A DNA stretch of 63,636 bases from SLID01 sp041667545 (lineage in GTDB: Bacteria > Omnitrophota > Gorgyraeia > Tantalellales > Tantalellaceae): assembly GCA_041667545.1 (NCBI GenBank), contig JBAYES010000005.1:1-63636 (forward strand), given 5' to 3'. Position 1 is the first letter of the stretch, and each line of letters starts with the position of its first letter. Both the position numbers and the translations under genes were made by a program. The notes beneath the pieces are model-generated. The model did no database searches and was not told where the DNA came from. It saw only the letters and a program-made list of their open reading frames with translations. Below are positions 9,764 to 18,799 of the stretch, in pieces.

Positions 9764-11653
9764 CTAATCATCGTTGATAAGAGGGTTAGCGGGAATAAGC
9801 CCGTTGTAATCGTCTATATTCCCGCCTTGCATGCAGCATTCAATGATCTTTTTGCCCCGCGGATCAATTTTTTCTTTGAGGAATTTTAACAGTTCCCGAT
9901 GAAAGAATTCAGTGAGGAGCGCGGCTCCCTTATCATACGCTTCTTCGCCGACTTCAGGCTGACGATCGACCCGGAGAAACCAGTCGCCGATCATTTGTCC
10001 TTCGATCATCATAGAGCGAACGGCGTAACCCAGAAGGGGACAGCGGGCCGGGACTAACTGCTCGCTGGGGAATTTTGCCATCCCCCTGCGGGCGAGATAT
10101 TCGCGGGCGATCCATTGGGGCATAAAACCAACTTCCCAGGCCCCAATATGCTGGTTGGGGCAGAGAATATAACGTGTGTCTGTATTGGAAATGAACTGGT
10201 CGAGCAAAAGATTCGCCTGTTCGATGAAAGAGCCGGGAGCGAACGGGCCGTAGGAGCCGACTCCCTCAGAGCTCATTCCTTGTGTCTGGATGATGCTGGG
10301 ATTGCCATACCCGCGAGGCGCGACAAGCCGCCACAGCCATGCCAGGGATGGCGGCAGAAATTGCAGCATTCCAAGTATGCCATAGGTGGGATTCTCTTTT
10401 GTAGAGGGCGGCGTTCGAACGCCAAAACTTCTTACATCAATAGTTGCCGGGCCGTTCAAAATATTCGGGACAACATCCCTTGGTATTATGACCCGAGGAT
10501 TGGGACAGGGGATACCCGGAGCATCTTCGACATGTTCCCAGATCAACGCGGTAGAGCCCGGAGCGGCATCAATATTTAAAAAAAGCAGAGGCCTTGAAGG
10601 ATGAGTTGTAATTTTCTCCAAATGAGGATCGGTGCCGTATTCTGTAATGTGGTTGACCCTGATAAACCAGGCGTCTTCGGCGTCGATCAGAGCCAGTTTC
10701 CCGTTTTTCTTCTGCAAAGAGGGAAGACATAAAGCCATGTCGTCATTAACGGGGCGTAATTCGCAGGCGCGGGGCAAAATGATATATCGCCTTTCTCCCG
10801 TGCTAAGATTTTTGCCCAAAAGAATGCTTCCGTCATGCTCGCGGTGGAGATTTTCCAGCATTTCGCTTTTTCCGCCGCCGCTCGCCCCTTCGTGCATAAT
10901 GGAGACTTTGTTGTCATAGGGAGTGATCACCTGCACCGTCGAACAATGGGCTGTCACCCAATTTTCCCGTTCACCCAGATTGATCAGCATGCCGTAAACA
11001 CCTTTTTTAGCGCTGGGGCCGGGATAAAGGTTATAACTGAACATCTCATACAAATTATTTAAACGGTTATGCACAACAACTTGTTTGCCTTCAAAATGAC
11101 TATGACGGAACGGAGGAGCGACATAGATGACGGCCTTCGGCTCAAAATTTTCCGGTAATTGGTCTGGATCAAGTATTCCCTGTAATAAGGCGAGTCCCAG
11201 CGCGAAAAAACCGGCATTGGAAGGCGCAACCACAACACTTTCAATACCATTCTCTTCAAAGCCGGCATTAAAGAAATATACGGATAGCTCTTGCGTTTTT
11301 AACCAATCAAACGTTTCCCGGCGAACTCGATGAAAATCGCTTTTAAAGCGCTCCTTGTATAGGCTTTTATTTGTTGGAAGTTCATCGGCTATCACCATGC
11401 ATTCAGGGTCTCTCCTGCGCATGTACGGCTCAACATAATTGGCGGCAATTCCGTTGCGTACCCGGCAAACACGGGCTTCGAGAACAGTTCCTTTACCCGG
11501 AACATCATAAGCCACATCATGCCATCCGTTCTTTTCGTCGCGACAGGCCAGATCTACGAGCATGTCCGCGCTGCTCGCGATGGTATAGGACGGGCAGTTG
11601 GACAAAACATCCGCCGCTTCCGGCGGTAACTTAAATTTATTCAGATCTTGCAT
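9764..11653 (-). CDS. DUF4914 family protein with a P-loop
   Basis: A 629-residue soluble protein that I assign to DUF4914 from memory of the family. The most telling motif is GASGGGKSEM (about residues 256-265), a kinase-type P-loop of the sort seen in PEP carboxykinase and HprK relatives, preceded by MHE. No signal peptide or membrane segment is seen. The ribosome binding site AAGGAGAG lies 5 bases before the ATG and is also the direct repeat flanking a transposed repeat element (11667-11909), so the native promoter has been pushed away from the gene. Divergent from the LysR-type gene at 12021. The reaction is unknown. Confidence 0.72.
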   Translation of the reverse strand: MQDLNKFKLPPEAADVLSNCPSYTIASSADMLVDLACRDEKNGWHDVAYDVPGKGTVLEARVCRVRNGIAANYVEPYMRRRDPECMVIADELPTNKSLYKERFKSDFHRVRRETFDWLKTQELSVYFFNAGFEENGIESVVVAPSNAGFFALGLALLQGILDPDQLPENFEPKAVIYVAPPFRHSHFEGKQVVVHNRLNNLYEMFSYNLYPGPSAKKGVYGMLINLGERENWVTAHCSTVQVITPYDNKVSIMHEGASGGGKSEMLENLHREHDGSILLGKNLSTGERRYIILPRACELRPVNDDMALCLPSLQKKNGKLALIDAEDAWFIRVNHITEYGTDPHLEKITTHPSRPLLFLNIDAAPGSTALIWEHVEDAPGIPCPNPRVIIPRDVVPNILNGPATIDVRSFGVRTPPSTKENPTYGILGMLQFLPPSLAWLWRLVAPRGYGNPSIIQTQGMSSEGVGSYGPFAPGSFIEQANLLLDQFISNTDTRYILCPNQHIGAWEVGFMPQWIAREYLARRGMAKFPSEQLVPARCPLLGYAVRSMMIEGQMIGDWFLRVDRQPEVGEEAYDKGAALLTEFFHRELLKFLKEKIDPRGKKIIECCMQGGNIDDYNGLIPANPLINDD

Positions 11654-11666
11654 AAGACTCTCCTTG

Positions 11667-11909
11667 TATCACCTCAGTTCTCCGCAGTAAATTCCCGCGC
11701 CGTCGTCACGAGGAGCCCCCGAAGGGGGCGACGAAGTGATCTCATAATATGAAAATATTTCAGAGAGGGATTGCTTCGGCCCTATGCCAAGTCTGCCGAA
11801 ATCCTGAGCCATAGCATTTATCACGATACGAAGGGCTTCACCCGCCTTCGGCGGGTTCGCAAAGACGGGCGTGGGTACGCTACATTTCCGCGGAAAACTG
11901 AAATGTTAC
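11667..11909. repeat. Family-B inverted-repeat element with 8-base target duplication
   Basis: The right end reads ACTGAAATGTTAC and the left end GTATCACCTCAG, a decayed inverse copy. CTCTCCTT flanks it on both sides (11659-11666 and 11910-11917), as expected of a transposition event. It contains the shared modules GTCACGAGGAGC, CTGCCGAAATCCTGAGCC and ATACGAAGGGCTTC. It fills most of the gap between the DUF4914 gene and the LysR gene; no gene lies in it. Confidence 0.8.
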
Positions 11910-12020
11910 CTCTCCTTAATTAATATCGACGCCACGCTTGACTTTCGGGCATTTGAAGTATATTATTGAACTAAGCATTTGTAAAATAGATAATGTATAT
12001 GCAAAACATTTAAAATATCT

Positions 12021-12914
12021 ATGATACCTTTTAACTACCATCACCTTTACTATTTTTATGTCATAGCCCGGGAAGGTTCCATTGCAAGGGCCACCGAGCA
12101 GCTCAGGCTTGCCCAGCCGACATTGAGCGCTCAACTTAAGCAATTTGAAGACTTTTTGAAGGTAAAACTGTTCATCCGGGACAACAGAAAACTAATTCTT
12201 ACCGAAGAGGGCCACAAGGTCCTTTCCTACGCCAAGCTGATATTCGACATCGGGCAGGAACTTAAAGACCGGATGGTCGACCTGAAACACAAGGGCAGGC
12301 CTCATATAAACATAGGGGTGGGAAATTTTGTGCCGAAGACCTTGATAGATCTGTTGCTGGATTTTATTCTACAAAAACAACCGGATACCTTTATTCAGCT
12401 GGAAAAAGATAAAATGCCGAAACTTGTTCAGGACCTGGAAGATCATGCCATTGATATCGTTTTAACCGATACTCCGTTCGAAACCCCGTTAGGGAAAGGA
12501 TTTCACAGTAAATTCATCGGCAAGATACCTGTTGTATTCTGCGCCCATGCCAGGCTGTCCAGAAAGATCAAAAATTTCCCCAAGGATTTAAACGGGCAGC
12601 CTTTCATTTTGCCTGCAATGCCTAATCAAATTGCCTATAGAATAAAAGAATTCCTTTATGAACACCATATAGAGCCGAACATTATCGGTGAGATACAGGA
12701 TATTGAGACGGTAAGACGCCTGGCATTAAGAGGGTACGGCATTGCCGCGATCAATGAATTGACTATTAAAGAGGCCCCGAGCAATAAAAAACTGGTTATT
12801 CTCAACAAAAACTATAAGCACACTATTTATGAGAAAGCGTACATCATTACAAAAAAACGCAAACAAACCCTTCCGATAGTAGAATTAGTTTTAAATAATT
12901 TTGTATTCTCTTGA
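12021..12914 (+). CDS. LysR-family transcriptional regulator, NhaR-like
   Basis: A 297-residue LysR-type regulator. The N-terminal helix-turn-helix covers residues 1-62 (NYHHLYYFYVIAREGSIARA, then QPTLSAQLKQFE). The effector-binding part follows, with GVGNFVPK near 99 and DIVLTDTPFE near 150. The N-YNHLYYF-like start and the overall pattern are closest to NhaR, which in E. coli answers to sodium. It is divergent from the DUF4914-MFS-pur run, so it could regulate that run, but a repeat element of 243 bases now separates them. Target and ligand are unknown. Confidence 0.82.
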   Translation: MIPFNYHHLYYFYVIAREGSIARATEQLRLAQPTLSAQLKQFEDFLKVKLFIRDNRKLILTEEGHKVLSYAKLIFDIGQELKDRMVDLKHKGRPHINIGVGNFVPKTLIDLLLDFILQKQPDTFIQLEKDKMPKLVQDLEDHAIDIVLTDTPFETPLGKGFHSKFIGKIPVVFCAHARLSRKIKNFPKDLNGQPFILPAMPNQIAYRIKEFLYEHHIEPNIIGEIQDIETVRRLALRGYGIAAINELTIKEAPSNKKLVILNKNYKHTIYEKAYIITKKRKQTLPIVELVLNNFVFS

Positions 12915-13030
12915 CCTTTCAAAAGATATGTTTCTCGATTTTGGGGGATTGACCAGCAAAAACATCGCCTATTTATTACCGTGAAAGGAAGCGGAAAGGA
13001 ACATATCCGTTGAAGGGAAAGGGGCAAAAG

Positions 13031-13052
13031 TTAAATATTAAGACTTGACCCC
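13031..13052. repeat. 22-base intergenic repeat, also at 35447-35468
   Basis: The 22 bases ending AAGACTTGACCCC are identical to those at 35447-35468. Here they also form an inverted pair CTTGACC (13044-13050) / GGTCAAG (13079-13085) across the end of hydF, which may act as a weak terminator between the convergent genes. Confidence 0.55.
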
Positions 13053-13080
13053 ATTGTATTCCTGTATGTATAACCGGAGG

Positions 13081-14325
13081 TCAAGCCCTGACCCCGGCTT
13101 CGTAGGCGGCGAGAGCTGAGGGGAAGGGGGATAGGGCTCTTTTGAGAACGCCTTGTAAGTGAGCGATGCATACTCCGTAATTGGTCACGGGTACTCCGTA
13201 TTTTCCGGCAAGATTTATCCTGCTCAGCATTTCTCTTCTGTTTATCATGCATCCGCCGCAATGAATGACGAGCTTGTATTCCCCGAGTGTTTCAGGATAA
13301 TCTTTACCCGCGTATACATCTATCTGTATGTCACAGCCCAGATATTGCCGGAGCCACCGGGGTATTTTAACCCTGCCGATATCGTCTTCCGCCGCGTGAT
13401 GAGAGCACGATTCGGCGATGAGGACCTTGTCGCCCTTTTTCAATTTGTCTATGGAACGCACTCCCTTCACCGCTTCGGTAAGGTCACCTTTATATCTGGA
13501 AAAAAGAATAGAGAATGTCGTACATTTCACTTCGGGAGGGGTGTCGGCTACGAACTTCATAACTACCTGGGAATCGCATATGGCGAGATCCGGCATTCGG
13601 TTTAAAATTGAAAAAACGCGGCTGTATTCTCTTTCTTTGACCACAAGGGTCATGGCGTCGTTATCAAGCGCGTCCCTTATAGTCTGGACCTGGGGGAGTA
13701 TGAGCCTTCCTTTGGGCGCCTGCAGATCTATAGGCACCACCAGCACCGCTATTCCTCCCGGAGGAATAAGGTCGCCCACTAAAGGAGGGGGTTTTAAAAA
13801 ATCAGACGGAACAAGATCTATGAGGTTTGCTTTTAGACCGTCAACGTACCGGTCTCTTTCGTATATATTTACGCTTGAAACAAGCAGGCATCCGGATGTC
13901 TTTTCCTTTACCAAAGATATAAAGTTTTCATCGGGATAGTTAGCATCTATTTTGTTTATGATGCCTATTAACGGCGTTCCTTTCTGTTCGCATTCACGCA
14001 ATACGGTCTCTTCGAAATGTCCCCACATGTCCGATTCTAAGATCAGACATACGATGTCGGCTCTGTTGAAGACTTTGCTTGTTTTCTCCAGCCGTTTTTC
14101 CCCCAGTACGGAGTTGTCATCGATGCCGGCGGTATCGAGAAAGATCACCGGGCCCAGAGGAAGCAATTCCATGGTCTTTTCCACTACATCGGTGGTGGTC
14201 CCCGGGACCGGACTTGTTATGGCTACTTCCTGGCCGGCTATCATGTTGAGAAAACTGGATTTTCCCACATTGGTCCTGCCGAAAACACCTATGTGAAGCC
14301 TTAAGGCCTTAGGAGCTTTGTCCAT
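13081..14325 (-). CDS. hydF: [FeFe]-hydrogenase maturation GTPase HydF
   Basis: A 414-residue HydF, the scaffold on which the 2Fe subcluster of [FeFe]-hydrogenase is assembled before transfer to HydA. The GTPase domain is N-terminal: P-loop GRTNVGKSS (16-24), TTTDVV and DTAGID follow. The C-terminal cluster site is intact: Cys307-x-His309 and His355-Cys356-x-x-Cys359. Its ATG lies inside the end of aspA with a 17-base overlap, so the two are translationally coupled. HydE and HydG are not in the window. It shows the host makes an [FeFe]-hydrogenase. Confidence 0.95.
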   Translation of the reverse strand: MDKAPKALRLHIGVFGRTNVGKSSFLNMIAGQEVAITSPVPGTTTDVVEKTMELLPLGPVIFLDTAGIDDNSVLGEKRLEKTSKVFNRADIVCLILESDMWGHFEETVLRECEQKGTPLIGIINKIDANYPDENFISLVKEKTSGCLLVSSVNIYERDRYVDGLKANLIDLVPSDFLKPPPLVGDLIPPGGIAVLVVPIDLQAPKGRLILPQVQTIRDALDNDAMTLVVKEREYSRVFSILNRMPDLAICDSQVVMKFVADTPPEVKCTTFSILFSRYKGDLTEAVKGVRSIDKLKKGDKVLIAESCSHHAAEDDIGRVKIPRWLRQYLGCDIQIDVYAGKDYPETLGEYKLVIHCGGCMINRREMLSRINLAGKYGVPVTNYGVCIAHLQGVLKRALSPFPSALAAYEAGVRA

Positions 14326-15697
14326 TATCCCTGTACCCCAGTGACATTAGATTTGCCGGTGATAAGATATCCCGCACCTTTTCAGCGCCGAGTTTTTCAT
14401 GCAGGAATTGTTTTATATCCTTTCTCCCCGAACATGAGAACTCATTTATAAGCTGTTCCACTTTTTCATACCCCAAATGGGGGAGAAAGGCCGTTATTAT
14501 GAGCGGGTTATCGGCAACGTATTTTTCACAGATCTTTTCATCAGCTTTTATGTTTTCCACATGCCGTCCCAGCATTTTGGACGTTCTTTCCAGTATGCTG
14601 AGAGCTCCCAGGATGCCGTATGAAAGAAGAGGCATGAACTCATTTATCTGCAGACTGCTTCGGGATGCCGCCTCAAAAACTATCCCTATATCGGCGTCGG
14701 CTTTTATCGCGCCCTGCAGAGCGCATTCAAATATAACGGGATTGACTTTGCATGGCATTATGGATGATCCTCCCTGTACTTTCGCGAGCGATATTTCTCC
14801 CAGGAGGCTCAATATTCTGATGTCATTGCATATTTTTATTATGTTGGAGGCATGAGCCCGTAAGATCCCCGCCACCTCTACGAACGCGTCACTGTTAGCC
14901 GTCTGGTCCACGGCGTTCTCGCCCCGGGTAAGGCCGGCTCCCGTTAGTTCTCTCAGCTTGTCTATAACCAGAAAAACGTATCTTCTGGGCGCGGTCAGAC
15001 CCGTTCCCACAGCGGTGCCGCCTATATTGACCTGTCTCATTCTTTCCCGGCAGTTAAAGATCCGCCATCTATCCCGGGCTATAGCTTCGGCGAAAGCGGA
15101 AAATTCAGCGCCCAGTGTCATCGGAACGGCTTCCCTCATTTCTGTCCTGCCGGTCTTGACTATACCGGCAAATTCCTTTTCTTTTATTTGGAAGGCGCCC
15201 TGGAGAACTTCTATTGACGAGCTTAGCGTCCATAGCCCTTCCAGGACCGCAACCTTGACCGCGGTCGGATATACATCATTTGTGGACTGGTGCATATTGA
15301 CATCTTCGATGGGGCGCACTAACAAATACTCCCCCTTTACTCCGCCGCCTATCTCTATGGCCCGGTTAGCTATAACCTCGTTCATGTTCATATTGGTGGA
15401 GGTCCCGGCGCCTCCCTGAAGGGCGTCAAGAGGAAATTCATCAATATGTCCGCCTCGTATTATTTCATCACAGGCCTTTAACATCATATCCGCTTTCTTT
15501 CTTTCCAGATAACCCGCTTCCAGATTGGCCAGACAGCATGCTTTTTTTACGGTGGCCAGGGCCCTTATCAGCAGAGGGCTTGTCCTCGAGCCCGATATAT
15601 CGAAATTATCCAAGGCCCTCTGGGTATGTATTCCCCATAACCGGTCTTTTGGGATGTTCTTCTCGCCGATATTATCTCTTTCGATCCTGAATTCCAT
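14309..15697 (-). CDS. aspA: Aspartate ammonia-lyase
   Basis: A 462-residue member of the aspartase/fumarase superfamily, converting aspartate to fumarate and ammonia in the cytoplasm. Seen motifs are GTSTNMNMNEVIANRA near residue 95, HQSTNDVYPTA near 135, TGRTEMREAVPMTLG near 181 and the signature GSSIMPCKVNP near 311. An AGGAC site precedes the ATG. It overlaps hydF by 17 bases. aspA is found beside hydrogenase maturation genes in several anaerobes, where ammonia supply for the bridging dithiomethylamine has been suggested; that role here is inference. Confidence 0.92.
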   Translation of the reverse strand: MEFRIERDNIGEKNIPKDRLWGIHTQRALDNFDISGSRTSPLLIRALATVKKACCLANLEAGYLERKKADMMLKACDEIIRGGHIDEFPLDALQGGAGTSTNMNMNEVIANRAIEIGGGVKGEYLLVRPIEDVNMHQSTNDVYPTAVKVAVLEGLWTLSSSIEVLQGAFQIKEKEFAGIVKTGRTEMREAVPMTLGAEFSAFAEAIARDRWRIFNCRERMRQVNIGGTAVGTGLTAPRRYVFLVIDKLRELTGAGLTRGENAVDQTANSDAFVEVAGILRAHASNIIKICNDIRILSLLGEISLAKVQGGSSIMPCKVNPVIFECALQGAIKADADIGIVFEAASRSSLQINEFMPLLSYGILGALSILERTSKMLGRHVENIKADEKICEKYVADNPLIITAFLPHLGYEKVEQLINEFSCSGRKDIKQFLHEKLGAEKVRDILSPANLMSLGYRDNGQSS

Positions 15698-15914
15698 ATT
15701 ATTAAGTCCTTTTTTTGCCTGATGCGAGACGGCATCGCGGGGACCCGGTTCTCAGCTGGCATTTTAACTGAATTCGAAACCCTGTCACAATACAGGTCGG
15801 ATCAAAACCGTATTACTCGATCTGTCAGGCATGTTCCATGACGGAGTTGTTGCAGTCCTTCACTTAATCATTTTATCTTTAAATCGCCGTTTTTCAAGCA
15901 AAATAGGGATCGCG

Positions 15915-16233
15915 GTAACATTTCAGTTATCTGCAGTAAATTCCTGCACCGTCGTCACGAGGAGCCCTGTACCGTACGGTACAGGGCGACGAAGTGATCT
16001 CATAATATGAAAATATCTCGGAGGGAGATTGCTTCGGCCCTATGCAAAGTCTGCCGAAATCCTGAGCCTCGTATGTTCCCACGAAACGAAGGGCTTCGGC
16101 CCTATGCAAAGTCTGCCGAAATCCTGAGCCATAGCATTTATCACGATACGAAGGGCTTCGTCACTCACTTCGTTCGTTACTCGCAACGACGGGCGGTAGA
16201 ACGCGGAGTTACTGCGGAAGACTGAAATGTTAC
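15915..16233. repeat. Family-B inverted-repeat element, long composite copy
   Basis: It begins GTAACATTTCAGTTATCTGCAG and ends ACTGAAATGTTAC, so both termini are present. Inside are the palindromic insert at 15965-15986 and two successive copies of the CTGCCGAAATCCTGAGCC module, followed by the CACTTCGTTCGTT module. No clear target duplication. With 15700-15914, where I see nothing, it accounts for the gene-free stretch upstream of arsR. Confidence 0.75.
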
Positions 16234-16246
16234 CAGGCAAAACAAA

Positions 16247-16292
16247 TTGACAAATATTTTCGCTTGCTATATATTTGTATATGCGGATACAA
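16247..16292 (+). promoter_or_regulatory. arsR promoter with overlapping ArsR-type operator
   Basis: TTGACA (16247-16252), 17 bases, then TATATT (16270-16275). An inverted repeat TTGTAT (16275-16280), ATGCGG, ATACAA (16287-16292) covers the end of the -10 and the start site, in the style of ArsR boxes. This predicts self-repression of arsR-acr3 released by arsenite. Confidence 0.7.
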
Positions 16293-16310
16293 GAATATAT
16301 TGGAGGCTTA

Positions 16311-16691
16311 ATGGAACAATACATGCAATTATTCAGGGCCCTTTCGGACGCGACTCGACTCAGGATCATGGTTTTGCTTTCGGCGGGGGAAAGATGCGTT
16401 TGCCGGATAGAGGAGGCTTTGGATCTTTCGCAGACAAAGGTCTCGCGCCACCTCACGGTTTTAAGGCAAGCGGGCCTGGTAAATGTTAGAAGGGACGGAT
16501 TATGGATGTATTACTCGCTTGCGGGAGCAAAAAACCGTTTGGAAGAAAAGATCTTTACCTGTTTTAAAGAATATCTCCGGAAGGAAGAAGGGTTTAAAAA
16601 AGATCCGGGAAACATGAAAAAATGCGGTCCCAAAGACCCGTTGAGACCCGGGACTAAATCAAAGAAAAAGCGTCGCGGCAAAGGCAGATGA
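16311..16691 (+). CDS. arsR: Arsenite-responsive repressor, ArsR family
   Basis: A 126-residue ArsR/SmtB winged-helix repressor. I start at the ATG at 16311 because TGGAGG lies 5 bases upstream; an earlier in-frame ATG at 16275 falls in the operator. The metal site ERCVCRIEEAL (about residues 27-37) has the CVC pair of As(III) sensors. The recognition helix is around SQTKVSRHLTVLRQAG. The tail is rich in Lys and Pro and has one more Cys. Its stop overlaps the acr3 start by 4 bases, so the two are coupled. Confidence 0.92.
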   Translation: MEQYMQLFRALSDATRLRIMVLLSAGERCVCRIEEALDLSQTKVSRHLTVLRQAGLVNVRRDGLWMYYSLAGAKNRLEEKIFTCFKEYLRKEEGFKKDPGNMKKCGPKDPLRPGTKSKKKRRGKGR

Positions 16692-17872
16692 AAATGGAAA
16701 AGATAATTTACGAAGAGAGAGATCTTGGTTTTTTCGAAAGATATCTGACCTTATGGGTTATTGCCTGTATCGGAGCGGGCATTTTTACAGGCAGGGTCGC
16801 TCCTGATCTGGCGGCATTTTTGGATTCCCTTGCGATCTATGCGGGCGGCGCTCCGGTTGTTTCTATCCCTATAGCGGTCTGTTTATTCTTTATGATGTAT
16901 CCTATCATGGTCAAGATAGATTTTGCCGAAGTGGTGAAGGCCGGAAAATCCCCAAAACCTGTAGGCCTGACATTGTTCGTGAACTGGGCGGTAAAGCCCT
17001 TTACGATGTATGCCGTCGCGTTCTTATTTCTGGGAGTTCTTTTCAGGGGATTTATAGGGGAGGAAGCGGTTGATCTTGTCAAATTACCTCCGGGATCCGC
17101 GGATTGGGCTATCGGATCTATCAGAGGGTCGGGTACGGTGGTTTTTCATGAAGGCATAAAAATGCTTCAAGTGCCTTTGTGGCGAAGTTATTTCGCGGGC
17201 GCCATTCTTCTGGGCATTGCTCCCTGTACCGCAATGGTGCTCGTATGGGGGTTTTTGTCGAAGGGGAACGACGGGCATACTCTTGTTATGGTGGCTATAA
17301 ATTCTTTGACCATGCTTTTGCTGTACGGGGTCTTGGGGGGATTCTTGCTGGGGGTCGGCCAGATGCCGGTGCCCTGGGAGGCGCTTTTATTGTCTATCGC
17401 GATCTATGTGGCTCTGCCTCTTGTTGCGGGATATTTTTCAAGAAGATGGATAATTTCGAGAAAGGGGCTAAGCTGGTTCAATGAAAAGTTCCTGCACCTT
17501 CTTTCCCCGGTATCGATAATAGCACTGCTTATTACTCTTGTTTTGCTGTTTTCTCTTAAAGGAGGAGTGATATTAGCTCAGCCGCTGACCATTCTTTGGA
17601 TAGCCGTTCCGCTGTTCATTCAGACCTGTTTCATTTTTGCCGTAACGTACTGGATGGCAAAAAAATTAAAGTTACGATATGAAGACGCCGCCCCATCGGC
17701 ATTGGTGGGAGCCAGTAATCATTTTGAGGTGGCGATAGCGACAGCCACAATGTTGTTCGGCCTTTCATCAGGCGCGGCATTAGCCACGGTAGTCGGAGTT
17801 CTAATAGAAGTCCCGGTAATGCTTATGCTTGTTAAAGTTTGCCTTAGGACAAAAAACTGGTTCGCGAACTAA
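16688..17872 (+). CDS. acr3: ACR3-family arsenite efflux permease
   Basis: A 394-residue membrane protein with ten predicted segments, of the ACR3 (bile/arsenite/riboflavin) family that exports As(III) by the membrane potential. GIAPCTAMV near residue 178 carries the conserved Cys of the family. VGASNHFEVAIATA near 338 is the second signature. It overlaps arsR by 4 bases. A repeat element (17876-18090) starts 3 bases after its stop and separates it from arsC. Some long ACR3 proteins are about this size; others are nearer 350. Confidence 0.93.
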   Translation: MKMEKIIYEERDLGFFERYLTLWVIACIGAGIFTGRVAPDLAAFLDSLAIYAGGAPVVSIPIAVCLFFMMYPIMVKIDFAEVVKAGKSPKPVGLTLFVNWAVKPFTMYAVAFLFLGVLFRGFIGEEAVDLVKLPPGSADWAIGSIRGSGTVVFHEGIKMLQVPLWRSYFAGAILLGIAPCTAMVLVWGFLSKGNDGHTLVMVAINSLTMLLLYGVLGGFLLGVGQMPVPWEALLLSIAIYVALPLVAGYFSRRWIISRKGLSWFNEKFLHLLSPVSIIALLITLVLLFSLKGGVILAQPLTILWIAVPLFIQTCFIFAVTYWMAKKLKLRYEDAAPSALVGASNHFEVAIATATMLFGLSSGAALATVVGVLIEVPVMLMLVKVCLRTKNWFAN

Positions 17873-17875
17873 TAT

Positions 17876-18090
17876 AGAGTTCTGCGAAATGCCTATTTCT
17901 CGTCATTGCGAGGGAGCGAAGCGACTGAAGCAACCTTATAACCTGTTATATTTATTGAGATTGATTCGGCCATCTACTAAGTCTGCCGAAATCCTGAGCC
18001 ATGGCATTTATAACAATACGAAGGGCTTTGTCACTCACTTCGTTCGTTCCTCGCAAAGACAGAATAAAAGTCTATTTTGCAGAATTCTCT
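17876..18090. repeat. Family-A inverted-repeat element with 9-base flanking duplication
   Basis: The ends are AGAGTTCTGCGAAAT and ATTTTGCAGAATTCTCT, inverse copies. AACTAATAT occurs directly on both sides (17867-17875 and 18091-18099). It includes CGTCATTGCGAGGGAGC, CTGCCGAAATCCTGAGCC and the CACTTCGTTCGTTCC module. It splits the ars operon between acr3 and arsC without breaking a gene. Confidence 0.85.
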
Positions 18091-18113
18091 AACTAATATC
18101 ATAAGGGGGAAAG

Positions 18114-18545
18114 GTGGAAAAAACAAAAATACTTTTCTTATGTACGGGCAATTCCTGCCGGAGCCAGATGGCGGAAGGCTGGGCAAGACATCTCAAGCCC
18201 GATACGGTTGAAGCTTATTCCGCCGGAATAGAAACACACGGGCTCAACCAACATGCCGTAAAAGTAATGAAAGAAGCCGGTGTTGATATATCCGGGTATA
18301 AAAGCAAGATGGCTTCGGAACTCAAAGACATTGAGTTCGACTATGTTGTCACGGTTTGCGGTCATGCCAATGAGACCTGTCCTTTCTTTCCGGGGAAAGC
18401 CAAAGTTGTTCATGTTGGATTTGATGATCCGCCAAAATTGGCGAAAGAGGCGAGGACGGAAGAAGAGGCGCTGGGGCACTATAGAAGGGTCCGGGATGAG
18501 ATAAAGGATTTTATAAAGAACGTTCCCGAAAATTTGAAAAAATAA
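18114..18545 (+). CDS. arsC: Arsenate reductase, thioredoxin-coupled (LMW phosphatase type)
   Basis: A 143-residue ArsC of the plasmid pI258 type. It reduces arsenate to arsenite using a cysteine relay and thioredoxin. Cys10 and Arg16 form the phosphatase loop CTGNSCRS; Cys82 and Cys89 in VCGHANETC are the redox relay pair. All residues needed are present. The start is GTG, with AAGGGGGAAAG just upstream. It completes an arsR-acr3-arsC set; the intervening repeat element may supply or block transcription. The length is typical. Confidence 0.93.
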   Translation: MEKTKILFLCTGNSCRSQMAEGWARHLKPDTVEAYSAGIETHGLNQHAVKVMKEAGVDISGYKSKMASELKDIEFDYVVTVCGHANETCPFFPGKAKVVHVGFDDPPKLAKEARTEEEALGHYRRVRDEIKDFIKNVPENLKK

Positions 18546-18619
18546 GACGGCGGCCATTTATTTGAGACTCGGATCAGATCGGACCCGAAAATATCCGCAA
18601 AGATAGTGTAACATATTGT

Positions 18620-18700
18620 GGGTGCTTTCGTGGGTCGTTGCGAGGAGCCCCCTGTACCATATGGTAAAGGGCGACGAAGCAATCCCATCTCCGCAAATAA
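18620..18700. repeat. Partial repeat element with palindromic insert
   Basis: It holds GGGTCGTTGCGAGGAGCCCC, a variant of the palindromic insert (18649-18672) and GCGACGAAGCAATCCC, matching the left modules of the larger elements but lacking both termini. It lies between arsC and recQ. Confidence 0.6.
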
Positions 18701-18799
18701 CACCTTTCTATATATCCGCGCCGGGGCTATAATAAATTATCCGTTACTTATTTCCGGAAAAATAAAATTCATATCGTGAAAAAGAGGATAGTCTGAGAG

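Noticed and set aside
15927..16456. Several open frames of 60-138 codons between aspA and arsR
   Set aside because: All are translations of the family-B element modules and the arsR region in the wrong frame or strand.
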